NCBI RefSeq assembly: GCF_008923185.1
Contig: NZ_WBMT01000001.1
Coordinates: 1 to 64,000, forward strand
Direction: 5' to 3'
Origin: Actinomadura rudentiformis
GTDB taxonomy: Bacteria > Actinomycetota > Actinomycetes > Streptosporangiales > Streptosporangiaceae
Length of the DNA stretch: 64,000 nt
Every line of letters starts with the position of its first letter. Position 1 is the first letter of the stretch. The notes below the pieces were generated by a model that saw only the letters and a list, made by a program, of their open reading frames with translations, searched no databases and had not been told where the DNA came from. This document shows positions 44,583 through 52,982 of this stretch, piece after piece. The position numbers and the translations under genes are program-made.

Positions 44583-45284
44583 ATGGGTTTGGAGCTTGAG
44601 AGCCGGCCTTCCGACTCGCCCTACATCGAACGGGTGTGGCGCAGCCGGAGCGTGGACGTCGGCCAGATGACCTCGGTCGCAGTGCCGCTGTGCGATCTGG
44701 TCTTCTGGGAACAGCACGGCCGGATCCGTGCCAGTGTCCAGGGCCCGGAGTCCAAGGCGACCATGGCGCCGATCCCGGCGGACGCCACGTTCTTTGGGAT
44801 CGTCCTCTCGCTCGGCACGGTGATCCCGCATATGGCGACCGAACGGCTCGTCGACGGCGCCCTGGAAATCCCTGACCTCACCCGCCTGTCGGTCTGGATC
44901 AAGGGCTCTGCCTGGCGCCTCCCGACCTACGACAACGCCGAAGGGTTCGTCGACCGGCTGGTGCGTGAGGGCGTCATCGTCCGCGATCCGGTCGTCGCGG
45001 CCGTCATGGACGCAAGACCTCCGGCCATTTCCCAACGCAGCGTCCAGCGGCATTTCGTGGCGTCCACAGGCCTTACCCAAGGCGCCATCCGGCAGATCTA
45101 TCGCGCCCGCCACGCAGCCGTCCTGCTCCGCGAGGGCATGGCCGCGGTCGAGGTGGTCCATCAACTCGGCTACTTCGACCAGCCGCATCTTTCCAGGTCG
45201 CTGAACCGATACATCGGGCTGACCGCCACACGGCTAGCCGCCGCCGACGAGGCGGAGCCGGTGTCGCTTCTGTACAAGACCTGA
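44583..45284 (+). CDS. AraC family transcriptional regulator
   Basis: 233 residues from ATG 44583 (GGGAAGGGG upstream; the frame is open earlier). The N-terminal half resembles the DUF6597-type sensor (WRSRSVDVGQMTSVAVPLCDLVFW, FFGIVLSLGTVIPHM). The C-terminal AraC domain has ISQRSVQRHFVASTGLTQGAIRQIYRARHAAVLL and VVHQLGYFDQPHLSRSLNRYIGLTATRL. The next gene, 59 bases downstream on the same strand, encodes a DHFR-like protein; this AraC/DHFR-like pairing is frequent in actinobacteria and suggests direct control. Confidence 0.87.
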   Translation: MGLELESRPSDSPYIERVWRSRSVDVGQMTSVAVPLCDLVFWEQHGRIRASVQGPESKATMAPIPADATFFGIVLSLGTVIPHMATERLVDGALEIPDLTRLSVWIKGSAWRLPTYDNAEGFVDRLVREGVIVRDPVVAAVMDARPPAISQRSVQRHFVASTGLTQGAIRQIYRARHAAVLLREGMAAVEVVHQLGYFDQPHLSRSLNRYIGLTATRLAAADEAEPVSLLYKT

Positions 45285-45343
45285 CCTCGCGGGGCCTCTA
45301 GCGTTCCTTTCGCACGCACAGACAAGCAAGCGAGGGAGTCATC

Positions 45344-45898
45344 ATGCGCAAGGTCGTTTCAGCTCTGTTCATCTCGCTCGACGGCGTCGCCGAGGCGCCG
45401 GACCAGTGGCAGTTCGACTTCGACGCGGAGATGGGCGAGGAACTCGGCAAGTCGATGGAATCGGCCGACGCGATCCTCCTCGGCCGGGTCACCTACACCG
45501 AGTGGGCAGGTTACTGGCCGACCGTGACCGAGGGCGAGGACGCGGGCTTCGCCAACTGGATCAACAACTCGCCCAAGTACGTCGTCTCCTCCACCCTCGA
45601 CAATGCCGACGACTGGGCCAACAGCACCCTGCTCAAGGGCGACCTCGCCGCCGAGATCGACAAGCTCAAGGCCACCGAGGGCAAGGACATCACCGTCGCC
45701 GGCAGCCCCGGCCTGGTCAGGTCCCTCATCGAGCATGACCTCCTGGACGAGCTCGTGCTCCTCATCCACCCGGTCGTCGCCGGTGGCGGCCGCAAGAAGC
45801 TCTTCGCCGACGACGCCACTCTCACCAAGCTCGAACTGGTCAGCGCCAAGCCCACCAGCAGCGGCGTCATCATCGCCACCTACCGGCCCGGTCGCTGA
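45344..45898 (+). CDS. Dihydrofolate reductase family (RibD C-terminal) protein
   Basis: 184 residues. MRKVVSALFISLDGVAEAP, ADAILLGRVTYTEWAGYWP, FANWINNSPKYVVSSTL, ITVAGSPGLVRSLIEHDLLDELVLLIHPVVAGGGRKKLF are the standard blocks of the YwjB/YyaP type, with the NADPH-site GxxLxxxL region. Substrate is not known. ATG 45344 follows GCGAGGGAG. Probably regulated by the AraC protein just upstream. Confidence 0.88.
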   Translation: MRKVVSALFISLDGVAEAPDQWQFDFDAEMGEELGKSMESADAILLGRVTYTEWAGYWPTVTEGEDAGFANWINNSPKYVVSSTLDNADDWANSTLLKGDLAAEIDKLKATEGKDITVAGSPGLVRSLIEHDLLDELVLLIHPVVAGGGRKKLFADDATLTKLELVSAKPTSSGVIIATYRPGR

Positions 45899-46049
45899 AC
45901 CCGGACAACGGCGGGCCGCCGCACCACCGCCTGGCCCACCGGCCGTTGAGATCGCGTACGAAGAAGGGTGCAGCGCCCCCGGGGCTTGCTGAGCTGGGCG
46001 AAAGGCAGCGGCACCCAACCTCCTTAATGGTGCTGTGCCCGCCCGATCA

Positions 46050-46475
46050 TCACCGGCCGCGGCGGACGTCGCGGCCGGTGACGACCCGCAGTGGAGTCAA
46101 ACGGGCGGCGATGATGTCGGTGGCCCCGCCGGCTCGCTCCAGCCGTCCGAAGATCGTCAGGGCGGCGGCGTCGAGGATGATTCGGCGTTGGCGGTCGAAC
46201 AGGGCCGGTGAGATCAGCACGTTGGCCATACCGGTTTCGTCCTCGACAGGAAGCACACGCCGCCGGCGGTGGGCGACCAGTCCGGCGACGTGCACGTTGG
46301 TGCCGTGGGCGAGCTGGGGGAGCCGGCTGGTGGGGTGGATGCCGGCCTCGTCCAGCTCGGGGCGTAGGCACCATCCACTGATTGCGCAGATCGGTGTCTG
46401 CCAGCGCACTGGTCCAGAACTAGCTGATCTCAACGCTCGCCGCTTCGAAGGCTCTTTGTTCACCCGGTAATGCAA
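46050..46475 (-). pseudogene. Error-prone DNA polymerase (DnaE2) C-terminal remnant
   Basis: The frame keeps the end of DnaE2: RPELDEAGIHPTSRLPQLAHG, then the OB-fold piece VHVAGLVAHRRRR, EDETGMANVLISPALFDR and IFGRLERAGGATDIIAARL. Between HRRR and EDETG about ten residues are lost with a frame change (GGVCFL is readable in the next frame), and nothing of the polymerase core lies upstream. It is thus a decayed fragment of a gene normally over 1000 residues long. Usual neighbours imuB and imuA' are absent. Confidence 0.75.
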
Positions 46476-46662
46476 TGCATCTGACCACGGTCGAAGACGT
46501 CTGGACCCGATGAACGCGCGGGCGTCGCGACTGTGATGGGTCCGGATCGCTTGATCACCCGAGCCCTTGCTGATGCCGATACGCCTGCTTCGCTCCTTGT
46601 TTGTTTATCGGTGGACCGCAGGTTCGTGATCCCGTGATGATGAGCCTGCGGAGGGGAGTGAT

Positions 46663-46947
46663 GTGGACAGGTCGGGTTGGTATGGGGTGCGGTGTTTCTT
46701 TGCCGTGACGGCGGGTTCGTACGAGGAGAGCATCACCGTTTGGCGGGCTGATTCGTTCGACGAGGCGATTGCCAAGGCGGAGGCGGGCCAGGACGGGACT
46801 TACCTGGAAATGGCTCAGGCCTTCTTCATCGGGGATGAGCTCGGTGAGGGGACGGAGGTGTTCTCCCTGATCCGGGATTCTGAACTCGAGGCAGACGATT
46901 ACCTCACGCGGTTCTTCGATACTGGACGGGAGCGTCAGGCCTCTTGA
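46663..46947 (+). CDS. DUF4288 domain protein
   Basis: 94 residues from GTG 46663 with GGAGGGGA at good distance. WYGVRCFFAVTAGSYEESITVWRADSFDEAIAKAE is the DUF4288 start; DELGEGTEVFSLIRDSELEADDYLTRFFDTG completes it. Small soluble alpha-beta protein of unknown function, found in actinobacteria, often next to other small unknown proteins. Its TGA overlaps the TTG start of the next frame (TTGA). Confidence 0.8.
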   Translation: MDRSGWYGVRCFFAVTAGSYEESITVWRADSFDEAIAKAEAGQDGTYLEMAQAFFIGDELGEGTEVFSLIRDSELEADDYLTRFFDTGRERQAS

Positions 46948-47305
46948 GGCACTGCTGTGAGGTGATGGAGCGTCGACTCGGTCACCAATGTGATGCGCAC
47001 ACCGACCCCTGCGAGTGCGCGGATGCGCTGGTGAGCTACAGCGAGCGGTTCGATGAGTACGGGCTGATCATCCACGGCGGGGGTCTTCGATCTCCCGCAT
47101 CTCGTTGTGTCCCTGGTGCGGGGCGCAGCTGCCCGAGTCGTGGCGCGATGTGTGGTTCAACGAGATAGAGCGGCTTGGGATCGATCCCTGGGAGGGCCAG
47201 GTGCCACCCGAGTTCGAGACCGGAGCTTGGCGGGTCGGGCGCATGCACCCCGGTGAGGGCGGGAACGTGGAGTCGCCGGTGCATGAGGACGCAGCGTCAT
47301 CCTGA
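46944..47305 (+). pseudogene. DUF6980-type protein, interrupted by a one-base frameshift
   Basis: Two overlapping frames read as one protein: LRHCCEVMERRLGHQCDAH, ALVSYSERFDEYGLIIHGGG from TTG 46944, then, after a shift at the G-run near 47080-47086, SSISRISLCPWCGAQLPES and WRDVWFNEIERLGIDPW ending at 47305. The HCC...CPWC pattern with FDEYGLI is the DUF6980 signature, a small probable zinc-binding protein. One base appears missing in the run of five Gs, so the gene is broken, misread in sequencing, or uses slippage. Co-translated with the DUF4288 gene. Confidence 0.7.
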
Positions 47306-47518
47306 CGGCGCGAACAGATGCTTGGCGCCCACGCTCCGCATCCCCGGCACCCCCAGAACCCGCAAGGCGGCCAAGCAGTCCTGATCCGGCGAGTCCAAAG
47401 CTCCCACGACCTCCACGTGTGGACACTCATCTCCGGAGGTGAACGAGGGGGCTGGGCCTCTGACCGCTGTCTACCACCACCTGGTTGAAGGATCACGGCG
47501 AAGAAGGGCGGACGAAGC

Positions 47519-47638
47519 TCATTGTTCGCGGCGTCGTTCCTCGGCGTCCATGCGGACCACGGCGATCACTACCCAGATGATGCCGACAGGGATCACAACA
47601 CCAGGAGCAGACCGGCGAGGGCCTCCATTGAGAGACAC
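47519..47638 (-). CDS. Possible small single-pass membrane protein, 39 aa
   Basis: GTG 47638 opens a 39-residue frame: a short polar N-terminus, a hydrophobic stretch VVIPVGIIWVVIAVV (residues 14-28) and a charged tail RMDAEERRREQ. This pattern is common among real small membrane proteins in actinobacteria. A Shine-Dalgarno-like AGGAAGG sits very close to the start. A perfect 8-base inverted repeat lies 42 bases upstream on the same strand. Unproven. Confidence 0.35.
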   Translation of the reverse strand: MSLNGGPRRSAPGVVIPVGIIWVVIAVVRMDAEERRREQ

Positions 47639-47679
47639 CTTCCTGTTCCCATTTCGCCCGAGTCCCGGAACCGGTAGAC

Positions 47680-47698
47680 CTTCTACGTTGCGTAGAAG
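47680..47698. promoter_or_regulatory. Perfect inverted repeat CTTCTACG-TTG-CGTAGAAG
   Basis: Two perfect eight-base arms with a three-base spacer in otherwise non-coding DNA between the GNAT gene stop (47780) and the possible small membrane protein (start 47638, minus strand). The short spacer and CTACG core look like a dimeric repressor site (BlaI/MecI or TetR class) rather than a terminator. No matching regulator gene is adjacent. Confidence 0.5.
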
Positions 47699-47779
47699 TT
47701 TTCGTACTGTCGGCCCGGAACTGTCACTGAGGCGTCGTCAAATCCTGTGGACTGGCAGGGCAGCCCGATGACCGGTCGA

Positions 47780-48811
47780 TCAGGCAAGTGGCTTGCGGTA
47801 ACGGACGTACTGGTTCTGCCGCCGGAACCCTACGCTCTCGTAAAGATCGTAAGACCGATGCGGATTGGCCGTGCTCGTGTGCAGTCGGGCGGTTGTCGCG
47901 CCCTCCTCTCGGAGGCCGCGCAGCGCCTCCAGCAGCAGGGCCCGGCCGATTCCGAGACGCCTGCGGTCCGCCCGGACGCTCAGCTCTTCGACCTCGCCCA
48001 CGGTGCGGTCGTGGCGGCGGATGGAGCAGAGGGCGACGCCGACCATGTCCTCCCCGTCCCACGCGGCCCTCCAGCATGCCGGGTCGGCCGTGTCGCAGAA
48101 GTCCCGGAAGGTCCACTTCGGGGTGAGGCTGGTGCCCGCGTACGAATCAACGACCATTCTCCAGGCTGCACGGTAGTGGCTTGTGCCAACAGGCCCCGTC
48201 CGTATCCCGGCCGGCAACTCGCTGCCTCGCTCGGGAAGCTGCCGCAGATTGCCCAGCTCCAGCTCGACCAAACTAAAGACCTGTCGATAGCCGGCTTCTT
48301 GCAGAAGTGCCGTGGCGTCCCGTTCGGAGGCCATGGCGTTGGCGCCGATCATTGCCGTTCGCGCCGTTCCATGCTGCCTGACGAGCTGGCGGATCCGTTC
48401 TTCGGCCCAGCTCAGCATGGCTGAGCCGATGCCCTGGCCGCGATGCTCGGGCAGGAGGTAGCCGCGGTGCAGGTACAGCCACGTATCATCTCGCTCCTGC
48501 CACCACCGGATCGTCGCGTAGCCGGCGACGTCGCCGTCGTGCACCACCAGGATCTGGTTCTTGGAGGGGTCCTCCAACTTTGCGGAGGCTTCGGTGATCT
48601 CGGCCGCTGTCGGGAGTCCTTCCACAACCGAGTGGGCATCGACCTGGTCACGCTCTGCACAGCCCAGCCGCACTGCGGCCATGGCGGCGTGGTCTTCGCC
48701 GCCGTGATAGGGCCGGAAGCCAAAGCCGGCTGGAAGGTCAGGAGACCGAAACCCGCGACTGCCGTTCACGCCCACCCAGCTTTCATCCCAAGCCTGATCT
48801 GCTGTGTCCAA
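47780..48811 (-). CDS. Double GNAT-domain N-acetyltransferase
   Basis: Up to 343 residues with two acetyltransferase folds. The first (about 30-160) has LVVHDGDVAGYATIRWW and the acetyl-CoA loop LLPEHRGQGIGSAMLSWAEE; the second (about 205-343) has DMVGVALCSIRRHD, VEELSVRADRRRLGIGRALLLEALRGLREEGATTARLHT and YDLYESVGFRRQNQYVRYRK. Tandem GNATs include mycothiol synthase, but this one is more general and the substrate is unknown. Start is uncertain: TTG 48811 opens the frame; GTG 48769 (VNGSRGFRSP) is a good alternative. Confidence 0.82.
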   Translation of the reverse strand: MDTADQAWDESWVGVNGSRGFRSPDLPAGFGFRPYHGGEDHAAMAAVRLGCAERDQVDAHSVVEGLPTAAEITEASAKLEDPSKNQILVVHDGDVAGYATIRWWQERDDTWLYLHRGYLLPEHRGQGIGSAMLSWAEERIRQLVRQHGTARTAMIGANAMASERDATALLQEAGYRQVFSLVELELGNLRQLPERGSELPAGIRTGPVGTSHYRAAWRMVVDSYAGTSLTPKWTFRDFCDTADPACWRAAWDGEDMVGVALCSIRRHDRTVGEVEELSVRADRRRLGIGRALLLEALRGLREEGATTARLHTSTANPHRSYDLYESVGFRRQNQYVRYRKPLA

Positions 48812-49050
48812 TGGCCAGTGAGCGTAGGCATGCCGATCAGACAGCGGAACTCATTTTCCCCAACGTGATCGTTCATGGACCTGACCGACGGCACGTGGAA
48901 CGGCCACGGCCACTGCCCGATCACCGGCAGGTGGAGCAGTCGAGCACGGTCAGGCGGCGAGGGACTCAGGCCGCTCGACGAGCTGGCCGCGTTCGAAGCG
49001 GGCTCCGGCCCGGACGAGGGCGACGAGGTGGCTCTGGTCATCGAATCGAT

Positions 49051-49079
49051 GACAGCAGAATTCTGTTAGCATCGACTAT
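49051..49079 (+). promoter_or_regulatory. Promoter/operator of the TetR gene, probably leaderless
   Basis: CAGAATTCTG, a perfect 10-base palindrome, is followed by TTAGCATCGACTATG. TAGCAT six bases before the ATG would be a -10 box placing the transcript start at or near the start codon. GTTAGCATCGACTAT (49065-49079) resembles two sites before the molybdenum hydroxylase operon. Confidence 0.5.
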
Positions 49080-49779
49080 GGCCGATCAAGGAGAGGTCCG
49101 CCAGCGGATCATCGACGCTGCGACCCGGCTGCTTCAGGACCAGGGGCGCGAAGCCGTGACCACCCGGGCAGTCAGCGCGGCGGCGGGGGTGCAGTCCCCG
49201 ACGCTGTATCGCCTGTTCACCGACATGAACGGGCTGCTCGAAGCCGTCGCCTCCGAAGGATTCGCGCGCTACCTCGCCGACAAGCACGCGCAGGGGCTCT
49301 CCGCCGATCCGGTGGAGGACCTGCGCCGTGGCTGGGACCTGCATGTGGAGTTCGGCCTGCGGAATTCCGCGCAGTACCTGCTCATGTACGGCCAGCCCAT
49401 CCCCGGGCACCGGCACCCCGCGGCCGAACAGGGCCTGCAGCGGCTCCGCATGCTCATCGAACGCATCGCGGCAGCCGGACGCCTCGTCGTCGGCGTCGAG
49501 ACCGCCATCAGCATGATGCACGCCGCCTGCGTCGGGATCACGATGAACCTCATCGAGACGCCACACGAGGAACGTGACCCCGCCCTTGCGGACCGACTGC
49601 GCGAGGCCGTCCTCGCAGCCATCACCAAGACCGTCCCGGACAGCCCACCCGCCGTCGCCGAGCGCGCCGTGGCGCTGAAAGCCGTGCTGGACGACACCGC
49701 CGGCCTCTACTCCGCCGGCGAGCGCGCACTCATGAACGAACTCCTCGACCGCGCCGCCGATCACACCCCGACCCGCTGA
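49078..49779 (+). CDS. TetR family transcriptional regulator
   Basis: 233 residues. DNA-binding domain: VRQRIIDAATRLLQDQGREAVTTRAVSAAAGVQSPTLYRLFTDMNGLLE (7-55). The rest is a helical effector domain (WDLHVEFGLRNSAQYLLMYG; ISMMHAACVGITMNLIE). ATG 49078 follows a palindrome and probable -10 box with no ribosome-binding site, pointing to a leaderless mRNA. It is convergent with the molybdenum hydroxylase operon (36 bases between stops), and similar operator-like sequences precede both, so it likely represses that operon and itself. Confidence 0.87.
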   Translation: MADQGEVRQRIIDAATRLLQDQGREAVTTRAVSAAAGVQSPTLYRLFTDMNGLLEAVASEGFARYLADKHAQGLSADPVEDLRRGWDLHVEFGLRNSAQYLLMYGQPIPGHRHPAAEQGLQRLRMLIERIAAAGRLVVGVETAISMMHAACVGITMNLIETPHEERDPALADRLREAVLAAITKTVPDSPPAVAERAVALKAVLDDTAGLYSAGERALMNELLDRAADHTPTR

Positions 49780-49815
49780 CGCACCAGCAGGCCGTGCAGG
49801 TCGCCACGGCACTGA

Positions 49816-52002
49816 TCACAGCAGTTTGTCCTGGGTGAAGGGGACGTCTCGGAGGCGGCGGCCAGTGGCGTGGAAGATGGCGTTGCCGACCGCCGCAGGG
49901 ACCCCGGTGCCCGGTACCTCGCCGAAGCCGCGAGCATCGAGCGCCGTGCTGCTCTGGTCCGGCCGGTCCACGAACAGGGTCTCCAGCGATGGCGTGTCGG
50001 CGCAGACCGGCACCAGGTAGGTGGACAGGTTGGGGTTGACGACCCGCGCCGTCGCCGGGTCCACCATCGTGTGCTCCATCAGCGCGAAGCCAATGCCCCA
50101 GGTCACGCCGCCCATGACCTGCCCGCGTGCGGTCCGGGGGTTGAGCACCCGCCCTGGATCGTGCGCGGTCACGACCCGGCTCACGCGCAACACGCCCAGC
50201 CTCGGCTTTATCCGGACCTCTACGAACACAGCACCGAAGGAGTGCCCGGGACTGTTCCGCGTGTTTCCGGTGCCTGCGACTTCGCTGCCGTGACGGGTCA
50301 CGATGTTGCGGTAGCTGTCGTTGCGGTAGCGGTCGCCGCGGGCGAACAGGCGTCCGCGCTCGATCACGACATCCGCGGCGGGCACGCCGTGCAGCGGGGA
50401 ACGTGGGTCGGCGACAGCGAGCGCGATCACGGCGACTCGTGCGCTTTGCGCCGCCTGCGCTACGGGACCGACCACACTGGCCATGGTGGCCGACGCCGCC
50501 GACAGAGACGCAGGGGGGAACGCGGTGTCGCCGAGCAGCGTGGTGACGTGGTCGAGCGGCATGCCCAGCTCGTCCGCGGCGACCTGGGTGAGCACGGTAT
50601 AGGTGCCGGTGCCGATCTCCTGGGTGGCGGCCCGCAGGGTCGCCCGCCCGTCCAGCCCGATGGTGAGGGAGGCGTTGGACGCGATCGCGCCGAAGGTGTG
50701 GGCCTCGGTGGCCATGCCCCAGCCGATGTACTCGTCGCCGTCCCTGGTCTTCCCAGGCCTGGGGTTGCGCCGTGCCCAGCCGAACGCCTTGGCCGCCTTC
50801 CGATAGCACTCCAGCAGGTGCTTGCTGGCGTAGGGCTGGTTGGTCACCTGGTTGAACGTGACGTGGTTGCGTACTCGTAGCTCCACAGGGTCGATGCCGA
50901 CCTCGTAGCTCAGCTCGTCCATGGCGGTTTCGAGGCCGAAGTGCGCGGTCGTCTCCGGAGAGCGCATGAAGCTCGACGTCGGCAGGTCCAGCCGAACACC
51001 CAGCTGCCGCACGTGCACGTTCGGGCAGGCGTACAGGTGGACCGTGGAGTCGCTGCTGTTGAAGATGTGCTCGTCCAGACGGGTCAGCTGTGCCGTGGAG
51101 GTGTCGGCGATGGCGGTCAGCACGCCCTGCTGGGTCGCGCCGAGCTGCAGGCGGTGGCGGTATTCGGCACGGTGGCCGTTCGAGGTGTACATCTGCGCGC
51201 GGGACAGCACGAGCTTCACCGGCCGACGGGCGAGCCGCGCCGCCGCCGCGGTGAGCAGGGTGTGCGGATAGACGGGGCCCTTGCCGCCGAAACCGCCGCC
51301 CAGGTACGGCGAGATGATTCGGATTTTCGTCTCCGGCAGGGTGAACGCGATCGACACCATGCGACGGGAGAAGATCACGCCCTGGGCGCTCTCGTACAGC
51401 GTCAACGAGTCGCCGTTCCAGACGGCGGTGGTGGTGTGCGGTTCGATCGGGTTGTGGTGCTGCATCGGGCTGCTGTAGTTCTGCTCGACCCGGACCGCGG
51501 CCTGTTCGAGCGCCGCGGCGGCGTCACCGCGGACGACCTCGTTGGGGTCTCCAAGAATCGGATGCCCAGAGTCTTGATCCGGCAGGAACGCCTCGTCGAG
51601 CGCGTCGTCCAACCGCACGGTGGGCCGCTCCGTCCGGTAACGGACGCGCACCAGGTTCGCGCCCTCCTGCGCCTGCTCCAGGGTCTCCGCCACGACGTAG
51701 GCGACCGGCTGCCCGTTGTGGTGCACCCGCGTGTCCTGAAGCGGGATGAAAGGCCTGTTGTACGGGAAATCGGGCACAGTCAACCGTGGCATGTCCCGGT
51801 GGGTGTAGACCGCGACGACGCCGGGATGTGCCAGCGCCGCCCTGGTATCGATCTCGGTGACCTCGCCGCGGGCGATCGTGCTCAGCACCATGAAGCCGTG
51901 CAGCACGCCGGTCACCTCGTTGTCGGCGGCGTAGCGGGCCGCGCCGGTGACCTTCGGCCGGCCGTCCACTCGCGCCACGCCCTGCCCGACCAGCTTGGTC
52001 AT
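49816..52002 (-). CDS. Molybdopterin-binding subunit of a xanthine dehydrogenase-family (PaoC-like) oxidoreductase
   Basis: 728 residues, the large catalytic subunit. Conserved blocks: GRPKVTGAARYAADNEV at the start, PMQHHNPIEPHTT, SPYLGGGFGGKGPVY, RSPETTAHFGLETAMDELSYEVGIDPVELR, ATQEIGTGTYTVLTQVAADELG and near the end ARGFGEVPGTGVPAAVGNAI, where the Glu is the catalytic base. It binds the molybdenum cofactor and hydroxylates aldehydes or heterocycles with water as oxygen source. Size and subunit pattern fit PaoABC aldehyde oxidoreductase better than xanthine dehydrogenase. ATG 52002 overlaps the FAD-subunit stop (ATGA). No cofactor-maturation chaperone follows. Confidence 0.9.
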   Translation of the reverse strand: MTKLVGQGVARVDGRPKVTGAARYAADNEVTGVLHGFMVLSTIARGEVTEIDTRAALAHPGVVAVYTHRDMPRLTVPDFPYNRPFIPLQDTRVHHNGQPVAYVVAETLEQAQEGANLVRVRYRTERPTVRLDDALDEAFLPDQDSGHPILGDPNEVVRGDAAAALEQAAVRVEQNYSSPMQHHNPIEPHTTTAVWNGDSLTLYESAQGVIFSRRMVSIAFTLPETKIRIISPYLGGGFGGKGPVYPHTLLTAAAARLARRPVKLVLSRAQMYTSNGHRAEYRHRLQLGATQQGVLTAIADTSTAQLTRLDEHIFNSSDSTVHLYACPNVHVRQLGVRLDLPTSSFMRSPETTAHFGLETAMDELSYEVGIDPVELRVRNHVTFNQVTNQPYASKHLLECYRKAAKAFGWARRNPRPGKTRDGDEYIGWGMATEAHTFGAIASNASLTIGLDGRATLRAATQEIGTGTYTVLTQVAADELGMPLDHVTTLLGDTAFPPASLSAASATMASVVGPVAQAAQSARVAVIALAVADPRSPLHGVPAADVVIERGRLFARGDRYRNDSYRNIVTRHGSEVAGTGNTRNSPGHSFGAVFVEVRIKPRLGVLRVSRVVTAHDPGRVLNPRTARGQVMGGVTWGIGFALMEHTMVDPATARVVNPNLSTYLVPVCADTPSLETLFVDRPDQSSTALDARGFGEVPGTGVPAAVGNAIFHATGRRLRDVPFTQDKLL

Positions 52003-52982
52003 CGGACGCCTCCCAGCTCACTGAGGATGCTCTCCAGTGCCCGCTGGACGAGTTCGACCTTGAACCTGTTGCCCTCGCGCGGCCGGGCGTCCTGGACCAG
52101 GACGCGTCCCGCCTCGGCGATCGCCGAGGCGGTCAGCGGCCCGCCCCGCAGCGCCGCCTCGGCGCGCGCATCTCGCCACGGACGGGTGGCCACGCCACCG
52201 AACGCCAGCCGCACGTCCTGCACGACGCGGCCCTTCATCCGTAGCGCGGCCGCCACCGACACCACGGCGAACTCGAAGGTGGCCCGGTCGCGCAGCTTCA
52301 GGTAGCGCGAGTGCGCGGCGAGGGTCGTGCGCGGGACGTCCACCCGGATGATGAGCTCGCCCGGCCGCATCGTGGTCTCCCGGGTCGGGGTCGACCCGGG
52401 CAGGAGGTAGAAGTCGGAGATGGGGACGGCTCGGTGGCCGTCGGAGCCCAGCAGGTGCACGGTCGCTTCCAATGCCGTCAGCGCCACCGCGAGGTCGGAA
52501 GGGTGGGTGGTGATGCAGTGGTCGCTGCCGCCGAGGATCGCGTGTCCGCGGTTGTGCCCGTTGATTGCGGGGCAGCCGCTGCCGGGGGCCCGCTTGTTGC
52601 ACGCCGAGCCGGAGTCCCGGAAGTAGCCGCATCTGGTGCGCTGCAACAGGTTTCCGCCGATCGCGGCCATGTTGCGCACCTGCGGGGACGCCGAGGCGAG
52701 CAGGGCCTGCGACAGCACCGGGAAACCGCGCCGCACCCGGGGGTGCTCGGCGACCTGTCGCATCCGGGCCAGCGCGCCGACGCGCAGCCGCCTGGAGCCG
52801 ACGGCGATCTCGTCGAGGCCCAGGTGGTTGACGTCCACGAGGTGGTCGTGGGCCTCCGCGCCGTCTCGCATCAGGTTCAGCAGGTCGGTGCCGCCCGCCA
52901 CGAACGTGGAATCGGGGTTCCCGGCGGCGATCCGTACCGCCTCGGCCGGGCTGTCGGCGACCGTGTAACCGAAGGCCCTCAC
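51999..52982 (-). CDS. FAD-binding subunit of the molybdenum hydroxylase (PaoB-like, with 4Fe-4S insert)
   Basis: 327 residues. FAD motifs FVAGGTDLLNLMRDG (about 27-41) and SASPQVRNMAAIGGNLLQRTRC are present. Between IGGNLL and GSDHCI there is a cysteine-containing insert (C..YFRDSG..CNKRAPGSGC...C), the four-cysteine [4Fe-4S] loop known from PaoB and 4-hydroxybenzoyl-CoA reductase. The C-terminal CO-dehydrogenase flavoprotein domain has FGGVATRPWRDARAE. It passes electrons from the iron-sulfur subunit to the final acceptor. GTG 52982 overlaps the preceding stop (GTGA); the longer open frame upstream belongs to the 2Fe-2S gene region. Confidence 0.9.
   Translation of the reverse strand: MRAFGYTVADSPAEAVRIAAGNPDSTFVAGGTDLLNLMRDGAEAHDHLVDVNHLGLDEIAVGSRRLRVGALARMRQVAEHPRVRRGFPVLSQALLASASPQVRNMAAIGGNLLQRTRCGYFRDSGSACNKRAPGSGCPAINGHNRGHAILGGSDHCITTHPSDLAVALTALEATVHLLGSDGHRAVPISDFYLLPGSTPTRETTMRPGELIIRVDVPRTTLAAHSRYLKLRDRATFEFAVVSVAAALRMKGRVVQDVRLAFGGVATRPWRDARAEAALRGGPLTASAIAEAGRVLVQDARPREGNRFKVELVQRALESILSELGGVR

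Noticed and set aside
48875..49069. 64-codon frame (MDLTDGTWNGHGH...) before the TetR gene
   Set aside because: No ribosome-binding site, no known family, and it covers the TetR promoter; codon pattern is not clearly coding.
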